DNA of 64,000 bases from Epiperipatus broadwayi (Eukaryota; Onychophora; Udeonychophora; Euonychophora; Peripatidae): contig JAQFVV010012397.1 in NCBI GenBank assembly GCA_028023455.1, positions 4,668,888 through 4,732,887 on the forward strand, in the 5' to 3' direction. The notes below the pieces were generated by a model, which was given only the letters and a program-made list of their open reading frames with translations, searched no databases and was not told where the DNA came from. Position numbers and translations under genes: made by a program. Below, one piece after another: positions 40,620-53,704 of the stretch (its first letter is position 1; each line of letters begins with the position of its first letter).

Positions 40620-42045
40620 AGCTACTAAACTGGATCCATGATCTGTGCAACTGTTCAAACAGGTTGATTTGAGTTCAAAATCTTAGGTTAATTTGAAATT
40701 TCAGATTTAAAAGCTTTTCATGTAAAATAGAGTTAAAGGTATTTGCTAATTGTTTATTTGCATTCTTTCCAACTTTGAATACCAAACCTCATTGATAAAG
40801 ACAAAACACAGAAGCCAATGTGAGAATAGGATCTTAATACTAATGATATGGATTTTAAATGCATCTAGTAATCATAGATTACTGAAGATTACGCTAGGTG
40901 GCACTAGAGTAGAGAACTGCTTTTGTTTTATCACAGTAATTAAACTAGAAGTTTTATGATTTACTGATATTTCTTGATCGTGTAGCTTTTATTCGATTGG
41001 TAAAATGAGTATTATATAACTTTAATAATTTTTGTTGACGGCATCATAATTTTCTTCTAAATATCTTTTTATTTTTTATTCTGCTATTTTTTAGTGTTGT
41101 TTTCTATAGATAAATATTTAGATAATACACAGCACTTTCTGTTTTAAAGCCATATAAAATTTAACTTCACATTTCATGCGTCACGTATTTTCTGTATCAG
41201 AATTATGACTTTTGAATATAAGTATATTGGCTGTTTATTTAAATGTACTTTTTAAATCTTAGTCAACTGTTTTACGTTTTACAGCCCTCCCCTCTTCTCC
41301 TGAAATTTCTAATATTGATAAAATAATATTAGAAAATTAATGTCAGAATTACTGATTTAGAAATAATAAGGTTTACTCTTTTATATATATAAAAATCAAA
41401 ATTATTTATACTTTCATCGTGACTAATGTTTTCTATTGCTTAGTCTTAAACGATAATATCTTAACCTGAAAATTAAAACGTTATTATTTAAAATAATTAA
41501 AAAAAAATTGGCTCTTAATTTTGGCGAGTACGACAATAAAATTCACTTATAAGTTTTCGTAATTGTAGCACAATAAATAAATAATCTAATTAATTAGCTT
41601 ATATTGTTTGGTAAAAAGCTTTTGGAATTGGACGAGATATTTTTTAAAATGGAGTTGAATATATAAAAAGTATAAAAGTAAATACAATAGCGACATGTAA
41701 AATAAACTTTTTTACTTCGTTTTTTAAAAAATCAGGTTTATGTGACAATCTCTTATTGGATAAGAATTGTAATAAGCTGAAGGAATGTGACTGAAAAGTG
41801 AAAGTGTTGTAGAGAAATTTGGTTATGGTGGCAGAAACAAAAGGGCTGTAGAATTTGCTGAAAAAAATATTGTATATTTTGAATTCTTTTTTTGAGAAAA
41901 ATATTAAACAAAAATGGATCAAGAAGCATTCAAATGAAAAGACAGTGGAATTGAATTATACTTTGACTAACAAAAATATGTACTTCAGATTGTAATATTC
42001 ATAATAGATTTAACACAGGAGCTAAACATCAATTAGCAAGAGGTA
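40620..42045. other. AT-rich non-coding stretch
   Basis: No supportable feature. The small open frames do not resemble any known protein. Confidence 0.4.
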
Positions 42046-42049
42046 AGAT

Positions 42050-44340
42050 GAGTGTCAATAATGTATTTTTTATTATTATTATTGGAACTTTCTAAATGTT
42101 TTAAAGTATTGATAGACTTTGAAGACAATTCAATCTTAAGTGAAATCAATAAGAAGATAACTGATACTCTGAATAAGACTGAACTAAAGATAGCTGTAAC
42201 AAAACAGAAACAGCAATTTAGCAGTAAATTTTCAACATGACAAAAGATGTTTGTGATAAGTAGAAATATGAAAACTAATCCATTAGAAAAAATTGAATAT
42301 CTGGAGTTCTGTAAAATAATATTAAAAGTATTAATAATTGTGTAACCAAATATAATAATTATGAATTGGCAAGAAAAAGTATAAGAATTTCAAAAATATA
42401 ATATAACATTTTCGTTTTGGAAAAATAGTTACTCCAGCAATAAAAAAAAAGATGAAACTATTTTTAAAAATGATAATATCATTAAATGTTGAAAATAATA
42501 TATCTAAAAAATTTATAATAATAAAGAGTGAAAACATTAAATAATACCTGTGAGTTTTCCAGTAAACCAAGATGGCAGTGAATATTTTTGATATACAGAT
42601 TCAGGGACTACCAAAAAAAATGTTTGCAAAAAAAATGCCTGCTAGGAAATGTATTTAATATTTACATTTTATTTTTTATTACTGTTATTTTAAAAAAAGA
42701 AATCATTGTGGAAAAATTACTTACAATATTTATTTATAGTCTATCTTTTTTTGGATTAACTTATTAACAGAAAAATGGGGAAACATTATAAATATTACAC
42801 TTTATTCATATCGGTGGCATGCACACATACTGTGACCATTAATTCACACTTTTCAGGAGAGCTTAATGCAGTATCTTTGGAAATAATCCAATGCATCATG
42901 TTCTGTGTCAGAAAGTTCCCAAATTTTTATCATTATGATCATTTATCAAAAAAACTGTTAACAAAAAGAAATATGCTGAATTGAACCAAAGTATTACAAT
43001 TTTAAGAGCATTTCATCACTTCCCACATTATAAGTAAAAACAATTGAAATAAAGATTCTTAATGAAATTTATCCAAATTTATTCTTTTTTCTTAAATTTA
43101 ACATTTGATTTATTAATTTTGTTTTAATTTAACAACTAATAAAAAATAATTACCAATTGCCCAGATGATTAAAAGAATGCAATAATAGTTGAAAATATTA
43201 GAAATTATAAATCTATCAGTCTTGTATTTAAACCAAGATAATTGCAACTTATTTGTAACAAACATTACATTCTAACCAATCTAAAAAGACAAAAACAATA
43301 AAAAAACAACAACTAAATTTTAATGGTGGTTTTAATGTAACGGGCTATATACAAATATTGAGAGAAGTTGTAAAAACAATAATTGAATATAAATTGTCAT
43401 TATGCTTTGGATTTGTAGATTACAAAAATAAATTTGATTCTATAAGTATTTCCAAAATGATTTATTAAATTGAAACAGAAGTGATTAGATTATCCAGTGA
43501 TGCTAAAAAAATTAACATTAACAAAAATATATAAAAAAGTGAGTTCATAACTTCAAAACCTTTCAACAGTTTTACAAGAAGTATTTTTTGAGTTAAAATG
43601 AGAAGTTACAAGAAAGAAAATACATTGCGATTATTTAATTCATTTAGATTTTTCAGACAAGATGCTTGTTTTAGCAGATACTGCTTCAGAACTTCAAAAG
43701 TAATATCAAGAGTTGTTAATATGTAAGAAAATAGAACTAAAGATAAATGCTAAAAAACTAAAATAATATCCAATGGATTTTCTCAGAAAAAGATAATAAA
43801 GATTGATAATCATGAATTAGAAAAAGTTTACAACTTTACATAATTGGTCAGATTATTAACAGGTATGGAAATGTGATGGAGCTAATTAATTATGGAATTA
43901 AAATATGGATGCAATGCTTTTGTTAGAAGTAATTTAGTGTTAAAAGAAAATAAGTCTGTATTTAGAAAGGTTTTTAATAGCAGTGTTTATTTATACTTGA
44001 GATTTGAACATAACAGAAGAATGATTCAGAGACTTCAAACCAATCAACAAAGTATAAAGAGACGTATATTTGAGTTTAACAAGACATCAAAAAAAAATAC
44101 TTGGGTGAGAGAACAAATAGGCATTATTGACAATATTAAAGGAATTTAAAAACTAAAATAGTTAGACTGAACATATTGCTAAAAGCGATAATAAATAATG
44201 GATTAAAGTGATTTCCAAAAAACTGCAAAATTCCTAGAAAGAGACCACATGTGAAATGGATGAATGCAATAAGAACGTTCCATGGGAAGAGAAACTAAGG
44301 ATAAAAAAAGTGGTTAAACATGAAGAGTCCTTCATCCTGA
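42050..44340 (+). pseudogene. Decayed non-LTR retrotransposon (LINE) ORF2
   Basis: Scattered plus-strand frames give LINE RT landmarks in the right order. GFVDYKNKFDSI (43409-43444) matches the palm motif VDFxKAFDSI. ADTASELQK (about 43674) is typical just after the catalytic FADD box, which is itself lost. LKINAKKLK (about 43736) matches LKINxxKTK, and RKRPHVKWMNAI (about 44236) matches the C-terminal RGRPRxRWxDxI region. Numerous stops and frameshifts make it a pseudogene. The 5' limit is set by QFSSKFST-like coding composition and is approximate. The motifs fit RTE/CR1-like LINEs more than Jockey; the clade is unresolved. Confidence 0.65.
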
Positions 44341-44344
44341 AGTA

Positions 44345-46395
44345 TAATGACAATGTTTAAAAATGATGATGGTGATTATTTATGTCTACTATAATTTAAT
44401 GCATAAATAAAAAAATATTGGACACTATACGGCATTTAATTTTTGATTTTTAATTTGCTACATTTAAGCAACAGCTTCTTTGTTTTAGCAGTAATTTTAA
44501 TTTTTGTTTTACAGTTAAGCTGTGTTTTATATATTTTTATAATACATATATTTAAAATATATAAATATACAGACACATTTGTATTAATCTTTAACTCAGA
44601 ATTTTAACATAATTTCTTTTTACCTTAAAAAGTTGAATTTTTTTTCCCCATTGTTGCCAATTTATAAGCTGCTATTAATATGAAAGTTATTTGAAAAAAA
44701 AAAGCTTTTATATATTTTTTTGAAGTATATTATTGCGATTTTTACATATAATAAAAATGTTTAAATTTGTATATAGAAATTGAATTTTCAATTCATCTTA
44801 TCTGGCTGAAATATTTAAAGAAATATGCAATATTGAAACTATGTCAATAAAAGAAATTCGTTTTTATATTATAGTTATTGTTAATCTGAAATAATAATAT
44901 ATTAATACTAATAATTTTAGCGTGTAAATAAATTTTTGTTGACAAAGCAACATAATCTGATATTTTAAAGAAAGTGTTGTGTCATTATAATATGATACTA
45001 TCCAACTTAATACCATAACAACTCTCTATCATTTGATTGACAATGATGATATAATATATATTTAAAGTCATAAGGAGATTTAAAATATTTTTAAATTTGG
45101 GAAGGGGAATACTAAATAAAATAACCAATAAAATCATTTATTTATTAAAAGCTCATAATAAGTTTGAGAACTAGAATTCACAAAACTGGACTAAAATTCA
45201 TTAATCTTGAATTTACTCCGCAGTTCTACACTATACTAAAATATATAGAGTAGAGAAATATTAATAACTTTAGTTTTTCATACTACAAAGTACTATAGAG
45301 TAAAGACATTTTATCTTCTACCTATTCAGTTACATGATACTGTCAATTGCTAATATCATTATTAATAATCTTAATTCATGAATAATTATACTTCTAGGAT
45401 TAATTTTCTTAAACGATTAATTTATCTCTGGTATTCTATATATTTCAAAATATATCTCTAGCAAGTAGACTACTGAAATAACAGTAATCCACAATTTCAT
45501 TTTAAATAATATTAGATAAAATGTTTATTAAAAATTGAATCAGAAATATAGAAATTCTAATTATAAATTAGACAAATTAGGAAAAAAAGATTAATAAATT
45601 CTGTTTGCTTTCTAACAGGCAAACACCCATCTAAAATGTTATGTTAATATCTCAAGATTCAATCACATTTCCCTTTCATTACCAGAGTTTTTATTTCATT
45701 TAATAACATGCGATTTTAAGAATGCTAAATTTGAAATTGATATTTTTGGTATACATATATATCAAAATCAATTTATTATCTATAAAGAGTAAGTATTATT
45801 ATCATATATTAAAAAAATATTCTCGTTAGTGTTAGATTTTCATTGGTTTTCACTTATCTCTTTAACATAATATTATGCCTTAGTAGACATAGATTTCTTC
45901 CAAGTGAGGTGTAAAAATATAATTAAAATGTATCAACAAACAATGTTTAATTTATAATTGTTTTCCTCTACTAAATAAACTATCATATTTATTAGGAGAT
46001 TTTTACTACTTGTACTATTATTATGACATCAACTACTACTACTATTGGGACTACAACCACTTGTATTATTACTACTACTAATACTTTTAAAAATAAAATT
46101 TATTGATTTGAATTATTACATCGAATTTTTAAGATTAATAAAGGAAAAACATGCAAAACTTTAAACAAAATAAAACAATACATTTATATGATAATTGTTA
46201 AAAAGTTTTATTAATTGTCTGGGAACTACAATAATGCAGGAAAAAATGACCAAGCTCCAGTTGTAGCAATTATATCTGCAGATGCTAAAGTCTGATTTCT
46301 GATTTTTATTTCCCCCCATTTGTTGCAGAAGAGAAAGTGAGAGTAATTTAACAAGTGTAGGGTTGAAGCAAAAATGACACCCCAGAAACTAAAAA
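44345..46395. other. AT-rich non-coding stretch
   Basis: Nothing recognised apart from a short imperfect ACT trinucleotide stretch at about 46028-46088. Confidence 0.4.
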
Positions 46396-46399
46396 TAAA

Positions 46400-47010
46400 A
46401 TAAAATGAGCTGTGTATTTGGATATTAGGAAAAAGGCCTCTAGTAATGTTGATAAATGGAATAAAAAAAAGAGTGAAAATGTGTAATTGAACAAATGAGA
46501 GTGTAATGCAGGGAAATGTGGTAAAAGGAGAGGTAATGATTTTCTCTGATAGAAAGTTTTATACAGATGATTTAGTCATATAGAAACTTAGAGAATAGTT
46601 TATAAGATATGGATTCAATAAAAAAAATAATTGTATTATATGTTGTTTAGAAGAAAGAATGGATGACAAGATCATCCATGTAGAAGATATATTTGGTTAA
46701 TTTTATGAATAGTAGGAAAATATATACTAGGAAGATTGTTTTAAATTTAAATAATTAGAGATTAATAATTATGATGAAGAATAAAGCCATTAGAGGGAAA
46801 CTTTGTGATATTGAATTATATGGAATAAAACTTGGTGTTATTTTACTATTTAGAGTTATATGGATTTCTCTATTAATGAGGAGATTAGCAAGAATATATA
46901 ATTATGGAATGTTAAATTGTTTGAGTATGTCCAGGAGTAAATTAATGGAACTGAGTCTAAAACTGATGTGCTGCCTAATGTATTGCAACTGGACCAGATT
47001 TTCTAGATAA
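46400..47010 (+). pseudogene. Decayed LINE reverse transcriptase fragment
   Basis: Readable pieces include MLINGIKKRVKMCN (about 46447), then MQGNVV in the position of the GVRQG motif, and FYTDDLVI (46557-46580) for the catalytic YADDLVL box. A downstream IIHVEDI resembles the VxVDGI segment. The motif spacing fits a LINE RT. The region after 46770 is open for 79 codons but no longer recognisable. It is a separate element from the 42-44 kb copy. Confidence 0.6.
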
Positions 47011-47920
47011 CTTTGATCAATAATTATTCTGAAAAGCATAACACAAACAATAAACAGTATTTTTTTTTTTAAAAATTGCTAAGGAAAAATGTTGGGGAGC
47101 AAAATAGATTGAATTTTGCTTTGGATTGTTTAATAATATTAATTTACAATAATGTCGTGGTGTTTGGTCACAAATTGTTGAGATGGGGGGGGGGGGATAA
47201 TATTTCATTTTAGAAATGGTACAAATGACATTAAATATAATTTTATCATTTCTGTGAATTTGTATGAAAATATTATTTAGATACTTAAAATATTTTAGAT
47301 GGGAAATAATAAATTTGAGAATAGCACAAGAATATGGAAGAGTACTATTTGTGATAGCATTTAACTAGAGAGCAATTTAAAAATTTATCAATTTTATAAT
47401 TACCATCACTATTGCCAGATAATAAGCAGTATAATAGGTGCTTTGAATGATTGAAATTTGATGGTAGAAAATATGTAGGAATATATTTTTTCCAATTATT
47501 ACTATAACTATTATTTCTACTAATTTTAAAGGGAAGTTTATTAATATGAATAAATTAGTTACATTTGATTTCAATTACAAGTAAAATCAGATATGCTTTA
47601 CAAAATACCCAATGCTTAAAAAAACACTAACAGTTTTATTTAACTTAACACATTCTCAGTGCCAAGCATCATAATAAAAAAGTGTTTTAAAGCAGTCTTT
47701 GGGTTTTAGTAAGTATAGCCATGACACATTGCCCTGCATTGAACATGTGTTAAACTAAATGGAATTGGTAGTATTTTTTATTTTCTGTAATGGATATTTT
47801 ATAAAGCATATCTATATATGTATGCTTGAATCTTGTTACAATTATATTAAAGAAGATTTTTATAATTATTATGTATATATATAAATTATTTTTCATATAA
47901 AATTTCATTTATTTTATCAC
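47011..47920. other. AT-rich non-coding stretch
   Basis: Nothing recognised. A ten-base G run lies near 47185-47196. Confidence 0.4.
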
Positions 47921-48419
47921 TGCTGAATCAATAGTAATTCTGCTTACAAAATTTAAGTCTAAAACCTTACTATTTGCTAAGCTAGGTTTTTATCAACTTT
48001 CAAGTCATAATAACCATAAGAGCCAATAGTATTCCTCTTAGTAAAATCCTGGTCATTTAATATGCTGACATAGCCTACAACTTTTCACATGCAGATATGA
48101 AAATTTATGACAATTAGTGGCCAGTTTAATTTACATCTTACACATAGAGGAATATAGCTAATACTTTGCTACTTTTGTTTCTTGGTCATGCTTTGACAAA
48201 GATACACAATATCGAAAGCTTGGGTTAGCAAATAATAAAGTCTAAGACAAAATTTTTTTACTGTATTTAAATTTCAGTTTTTCTTACATATTATTTATGA
48301 TTTACATTTATAATCTAGTTTATATATAATGTTTATACTGATAAAATATTAAAAAAAAATTGTTGAAACATTTTTCTTTTCAAATCCTGTTTTTGTATTT
48401 ATTTATTTATGAGCGGTTT

Positions 48420-48580
48420 TTTTTTCAGTTTTTCTCCATAATCGATTCTATTATATGATCATTATCAGGATTGTTTTTTTCCCCATGTGTTTACATCCTT
48501 TTATGTACATAGGAAAGAATAATCAATCCTTGACAATGATCATATAATATAGTCAAAACGTTGGAGGAAAACTGAAATAA
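48420..48580. repeat. Inverted repeat, possible Penelope-like element ends
   Basis: TTTTCAGTTTTTCTCCATAA then TATATGATCATTATCAGGAT on the left is mirrored by CCTTGACAATGATCATATAA and GGAGGAAAACTGAAA on the right, with a spacer of about 50 bp. The right arm has the CTGAxxATG...AAACG...AATAAA style common at Penelope-like element termini. A similar end (ATCGAAAGCTTGGGTTAGCA, then AAATAATAAAG) is at about 48211-48241. Confidence 0.45.
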
Positions 48581-48756
48581 AAAATGGTTCATATAATAAA
48601 AAATACCAAGATTTGAAAAAAACTGTGATTAAGAATTTTTTTAAAATTTTCATAATAGTCTGATTTATAAAAAATATAATGAAATGCTTATTACTAATTT
48701 TATTAAATAATAAAATGCATTATACTCAGAATTTAAGGAATCATATATATATATAT

Positions 48757-49266
48757 GAAAAACAAAAAACAAGTTAAAAACTTGCTAACACTTGTATTTA
48801 TGTCAACAGATGGCGTTCTACCAAAAACACCATCAAGCATATGTTTACATAAACGTCAGAGCAAGCATTCACTATCTCTAACTTTAATTCCACTTTCAGA
48901 TCATGATTTCAAGCTATTTGCTATCATCAGTGAAAGACAGGAATTTTAGAAACTAGATCTAAACACAAACTCTGAGCGTTTATGAAACAGTTTCTATTTA
49001 GCTTGCAAGCGTGAATCTTTTAGACACGTAATGTCTTCAAACTCAGCATAGCAAGCCAGATAGCTATATGGGTCTGCTATCAGTTCAGCATCACCACATA
49101 GTAGAAGCCTCTGCAATATATATCATTGGTAGAAAGACCTCAAAGGTACATTTATGAAAAACAAAAAATAAGTTAAAAACTTGCTAACGCTTGTATTTAT
49201 GACAACAGATGGCGTTCTACCAAAAGCACCGTCAAGCGTATGTTGTTAGAACGCCATCTGTTGACA
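48757..49266. repeat. Direct repeat pair plus inverted end enclosing about 300 bp
   Basis: The segment from 48757 (ATGAAAAACAAAAAACAAGT) to about 48848 recurs at 49154-49245 with few changes. The last block, TGTCAACAGATGGCGTTCTA (48801-48820), also occurs inverted at 49247-49266, ending the structure. The enclosed sequence (48870-49150) is less AT-rich than its surroundings and contains ATCATCAGTGAAAGACAGGA. It could be a small DNA transposon with the CAACAGATGGCG end, or pseudo-LTR ends of a Penelope-like element. Confidence 0.55.
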
Positions 49267-49269
49267 TAT

Positions 49270-51450
49270 ATATATATTTTGTACCCTGTCAACAGGAGGA
49301 TGACCCCTAGAAGATATACCAAGTCCCCACATTAGAATATATTATGACTCTATCTAGGTATCATTTAATATTCTTACCATTTTCTCAACTATATTTAATC
49401 AATATTAGACTTATCTATCCTATTAACAAGATTAATAATTCAACATCAGATCAAATTTTAAGTATCACCATTTGTTATTTAATATTATACTGGAACACAG
49501 ATACATCCTCCTTTTCTAATATCTTTCTTTACTACTTTTGTGTGTGTAATTTACTAGTTCATAACATATAGATGTTTGTCTTAATGGTTTAGTGACATTC
49601 TGTCAAATAAAACTTCATACAATTAATAGCATAGATAAACAAATTCTGTTAATAATTGATTTCTCTATCTCTTGATTTATCCCCCATATTAATAATTATT
49701 ATTTTAAAACAAGAATTTAACTATATATACAACCATTACATTACCCATTTTTCTCTTCTTGTGAACATACAAGTTTATAGAAAAAATACATAAATTTTAT
49801 TAATAATATCTCTAATTATTCTTCTCCCTTTTCATGTTTTTAACATGTCACATACCAATCTTCTTATCTCTTTTTATATTTATCTGAAAACAGTAAAACT
49901 ATGGAATTTTAACACTCTCATGTTATCCACCAGGTTTATATATTTTTTTGTTTTTCCATGATCACAGATTTTTGCCTGTTTAATAACAGTTATGTGTTAG
50001 CATAAGAGATGGTGATCATATAATACTTAGTGGTTAAACTTCTTATTCAGTGAAACATTCCTAACTTGCATTTGTTATATTAATAACATTTTTTAATACA
50101 CAAATATTTCTATTCAGGTTTATTTTTAACTTACTTTCGATTATCTTGATAATCATATCTTTAGCTTTGTCATAACTGATTTTTCTATTATTCATGTATC
50201 TATTCCATTTTAGTCTTTCATAAATATGATGACATTTAAAAAGCCTATGTATTTGAGCTTGCTTAATTCGACAATTATACATTAACATATTATTTACAAT
50301 TCGTTCCTCCTGTTTTGATATTTCTTGGTGAAACATCGATACATATATACATTTTTTCTTTCCCTTGGTTTATTATTTTCTTAATATAATAATTTTAGAA
50401 TACTCTAGAAAATTTATTGATGGTTGTTTTTAGCCAGCAGAGATTTCCTTTGTTTTAGCCAATCATCTTACTGAAAACTTGTTACTACAAAATTCAAAGT
50501 CCTTAAATTAATCATTCTCAATTACTTGTTTTTTTTTTTTAAAAATAATAATGATAAGGTTTAAAAACCTCAGCAAACTTTTTTTTAATAAAATAAAAGT
50601 TAGTTACTTAGTTTATATTTTTCCGATCTGTAACTTATATCTTTCCTCCAAAAAAATAAGACTTTTTCCAACAAATATTGTCTGTTTGCTTATGTACTTC
50701 AAATGGTGCATTCTTATTGGTTAATTTTCCCACTTCTTTGATTTTGAATATTTAATGACTTGCTTTTAGGTGAACTATTTTTAAAGTAAATATTATATTT
50801 TTAAAATATTTATTAGTAATAAAAAAACAATACTTTTTAGGAACTGAATAAAATACAATTTAAATAATATTTATTATATTTTCTTTATACAGATTAAATT
50901 CAAAATTAATCCTATGAACTTTTAATCACAAAATTAAAAAAAATGAAGGTTAATCACTTATTTTAGAAATTAATTTAAGATTTTTACCGGAAACAGTTAT
51001 TTGGTAAATAATTCCAAATGCACACAGATATAATTATTCATCTATTTAATGGATATTTCCTTTTATCAAAGTAGGCTTGAACTCACTTATCATTTTAATT
51101 ATTATCAAATGATTCTTTATTATGAAATATGATTAATTTATAGGTTTTATTTTATTTTATCATTTAGATACCTTTAAAAATAAATATCTTAATAAAATTT
51201 AACTTTTATACTAGTTTAAATTATTTATGTCCAAGTCCAAATCCTAGATTAATTAAAATACTGCTATTTTTACAATTCAATAAGTGAATACTATTATATA
51301 TGTATATATATTTAATTTTGTTTTATAAAATTTAAAATTATATATAATACAGGGCAGTACTGAATTTCTTAACCATGTGGGATGATTTAATGTTTAATTA
51401 TTTGTATATTTATTTCAGTATAGTGTTATGCACTGGGATTATTATATATA
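49270..51450. other. AT-rich stretch with one weak open frame
   Basis: Mostly featureless. A minus-strand 91-codon frame (50336 to 50061) has a charged, non-repetitive composition (KQEERIVNNMLMYNCRIKQA) but no recognised domain and no supporting context. I do not call it a gene. Confidence 0.35.
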
Positions 51451-51572
51451 TATACACCTGGGTCTCATTTTACGCGGATTTATTTAACGCGATTTTGAAG
51501 TTACGCGATTCATATTTCTTCTTAATATTTTTGTATGTGGTTTTCTTTTATGCATTAACACTGTATTAGATC

Positions 51573-51677
51573 AGAAGTTGAACTCCGATAATGTACTATT
51601 ACTTTAAATAATAAATTTCATGCACTTATGTCATATTTAAAGTAATAGCACATTATTGGAATTCAACTTTCATCTTA
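51573..51677. repeat. Hairpin inside the Tigger-like element
   Basis: CAGAAGTTGAACTCCGATAA on the left pairs with the complement of the right arm (TTATTGGAATTCAACTTTCA). TACTATTACTTTAAAT and its complement continue the stem. The arms are about 38 bp around a 30-bp loop. Confidence 0.7.
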
Positions 51678-52128
51678 ATAATTTCAATATTTTCAGTGCT
51701 TTATAATAGTAAGATTTTATGCAATAATAAAATTAAAATCATGATTTCCCCATTTTATATACACACATTAAATTTTACAAGATTATAATGTAAATTTGTT
51801 CAAACATTGTGCATGTTAATTTTGCATTTTAAATCACCTTCAGTTTTTGCTTTTTAAAAAAGAACGTAATCAATTATTAATCATTTAGTGTCCACAAGTT
51901 TATTTTTAAAAGGTGAATAATAGCAGTGGGCATAATTAAATTTGACAATTAAAAATTAAAATCTGATTTTTAATTGTAATTAACAATTTAAAGATTACTT
52001 AAGGTGACCTGAAATTAATGTGATGTGAAATGAAATTTGGTTTTTAAACGGAATTGAAAATTAAAAAATTAAAGACAAAAATAAGAATTTAATTTTTAGT
52101 TGTTAGTTTTAATTAAATTTTTCCCAGC

Positions 52129-52463
52129 AGTGTAGAAAAAGATAATGAAACAGAAGTGGAACCTGTTTCTTTCACTGCAAAAATGATTCAAGAAGGTCTT
52201 CAACTTTCTAATCAGTCGGTAAATTATTTTCTTATTAATGACACTAATCACAAACATGCTCTTAAATTCCAATAAGAGCTAAATGGTTGTATAGTATGTC
52301 TGGATATTGCGAGATTCATAAACAATTAATAAAATCATCATCTCAAAGATTAATTACTAATTACATTGTCACCAGAAAACCATTAACACAACATGAGAGT
52401 GAAGTTGGTGCTACTTATATTTCCTCTTGTGAAGAATCTGATTTTTTACCAGTTTGCAAATGA
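52129..52463 (+). pseudogene. C-terminal remnant of a Tigger/pogo-like transposase
   Basis: One frame reads KDNETEVEPVSFTAK, MIQEGLQLSNQSVNYFL, NDTNHKHALKF, then a stop. After a frame break it continues IHKQLIKSSSQRL, ESEVGATYISSCEESDFLP and a terminal stop at 52461-52463. The acidic segment followed by a helical LxxxxNxFLxxDxNxERxxKF-like stretch is typical of the tail of pogo-clade transposases, which lies after the DDE core. The DDE residues and CENP-B-like DNA-binding domain are absent (deleted). The identification relies on this pattern plus its place inside matching TIRs. Confidence 0.6.
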
Positions 52464-52849
52464 ACCTGTTTATTGGCAAATAGCAATAATTAAAACATGC
52501 ATAAAAAATATTGATTACTGTACTGTAAATTATGCATAAAAATATATTGTTTTGAATAAAATTAAATATTATAGTTAACAAAAAGTTTGTCTTTTATCAA
52601 TTTTTTTCAAATTTGAAATTTTTTATTAGTCATATTTTATTTCCTTATTTTTTTTTGCATGAATTTTAAAGTAATTTTACATTGGTGCTTTACTTTTATG
52701 TGATTTTTGAAAAATCACAGTCCATATTACCCCTTTTTCAAGGTAAGTTACATTTATTTTTGTGCAATTTCTTTTGCTTGCATTTTCTGAGGAACCTATC
52801 TATCGCGTGAAATGAGACCCAGGTGTATATATATAATCTTCTAAGATTT

Positions 52850-53700
52850 AGAAACAGAATGGAGGAAATTCATCCATGCTAATGATATTGTTATGATTTT
52901 ACAAAAAATATTACTTTCATAATTAAAAAAAACTTTCTTAATAAGAATATGAAAAGTTGGATATCTTTTTTTCAAAGTTTGAAGTTTGATTTCTAAAACA
53001 AAAAAGCATTATCCTTAACTTTTCATCTAAACAGTAAACATTTGTAATCTAAATACAATCTTTTACAATTATAAAACATTCCATGCTATATAAATATAAT
53101 TTTAGTCATATCTTAATTGAATTTCCTCATATATGAAAGATTGGATCTAAAATAATTTTGGATAACTGACCAATATTGTGATGCAACTATGTATATAAAT
53201 AAATAATAAATACTTATTTGAGGGAAAATGACTTTCCTCTAAACTATTACTGCAATACTTATTATATTCCTTTTCAGTGGCTTTTTCCTTTTTTATATCC
53301 CTTCACTAGAAATCAGAATTTGCCTCATAGAAAATATATAAAAAATTGTTAAATAGGTCAAACCACTAATTCAAGATATAGTTTTGTCACTAAGATTCAT
53401 CTCAAGATTTTTTTCTGGACATTTGTCTAATAATCCCTTTAAACAACATATACAAAAATGAATTTCCTATGAGGTTTCAGAAAATTGTTTTTAATTCAAC
53501 AGTAAAGTTCCTAAATTTGATATTTTTTGATGTTGTTGATGTCTTATTAATGGAGTAAGTACTACTTATTTCATTGTATTCATTTCTGCTGTAAACAGAA
53601 TATGACAGCTTCTGATTTGTGTAGGCATAGCCAAATACAAAGCATGAATCATGGTTATAATTGTCACATCTATGAATAAGATATGACAAATTGATGAACT
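52850..53700 (+). pseudogene. Second decayed Jockey-type LINE fragment
   Basis: It starts with FIHANDIVMIL (about 52868), equivalent to HADDIILTS in the 4.8-6.5 kb copy. IPSLEIRICLIENI (about 53299) aligns with IPSLDITSCLIENV of that copy, and the DNA from about 53270 to 53490 matches 6040-6260. The catalytic second Asp is replaced by Asn, and many stops are present. It begins only 25 bp after the Tigger-like element, so the transposon probably landed in or beside this LINE. Confidence 0.7.
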
Positions 53701-53704
53701 TAAT

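Larger units (their letters stand above)
51455..52825. mobile_element. Pogo/Tigger-like DNA transposon, internally deleted
   Basis: It has terminal inverted repeats of 22 bp with one mismatch: CACCTGGGTCTCATTTTACG on the left (51455) and the complement of CGTGAAATGAGACCCAGGTG on the right (ends 52825). Both ends abut TATATA, consistent with the TA duplication made by Tc1/mariner-pogo transposases. Tigger-type ends commonly carry TTACGCG-like sub-terminal motifs, seen again at 51491-51510. At about 1.37 kb it is shorter than an autonomous Tigger (roughly 2.5 kb), and only the 3' end of the transposase remains. Confidence 0.78.

Noticed and set aside
41644-41922. 92-codon minus-strand frame rich in Phe and Ser
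   Set aside because: The composition follows from AT-rich DNA; no motif, no homolog pattern and no neighbouring coding frame.
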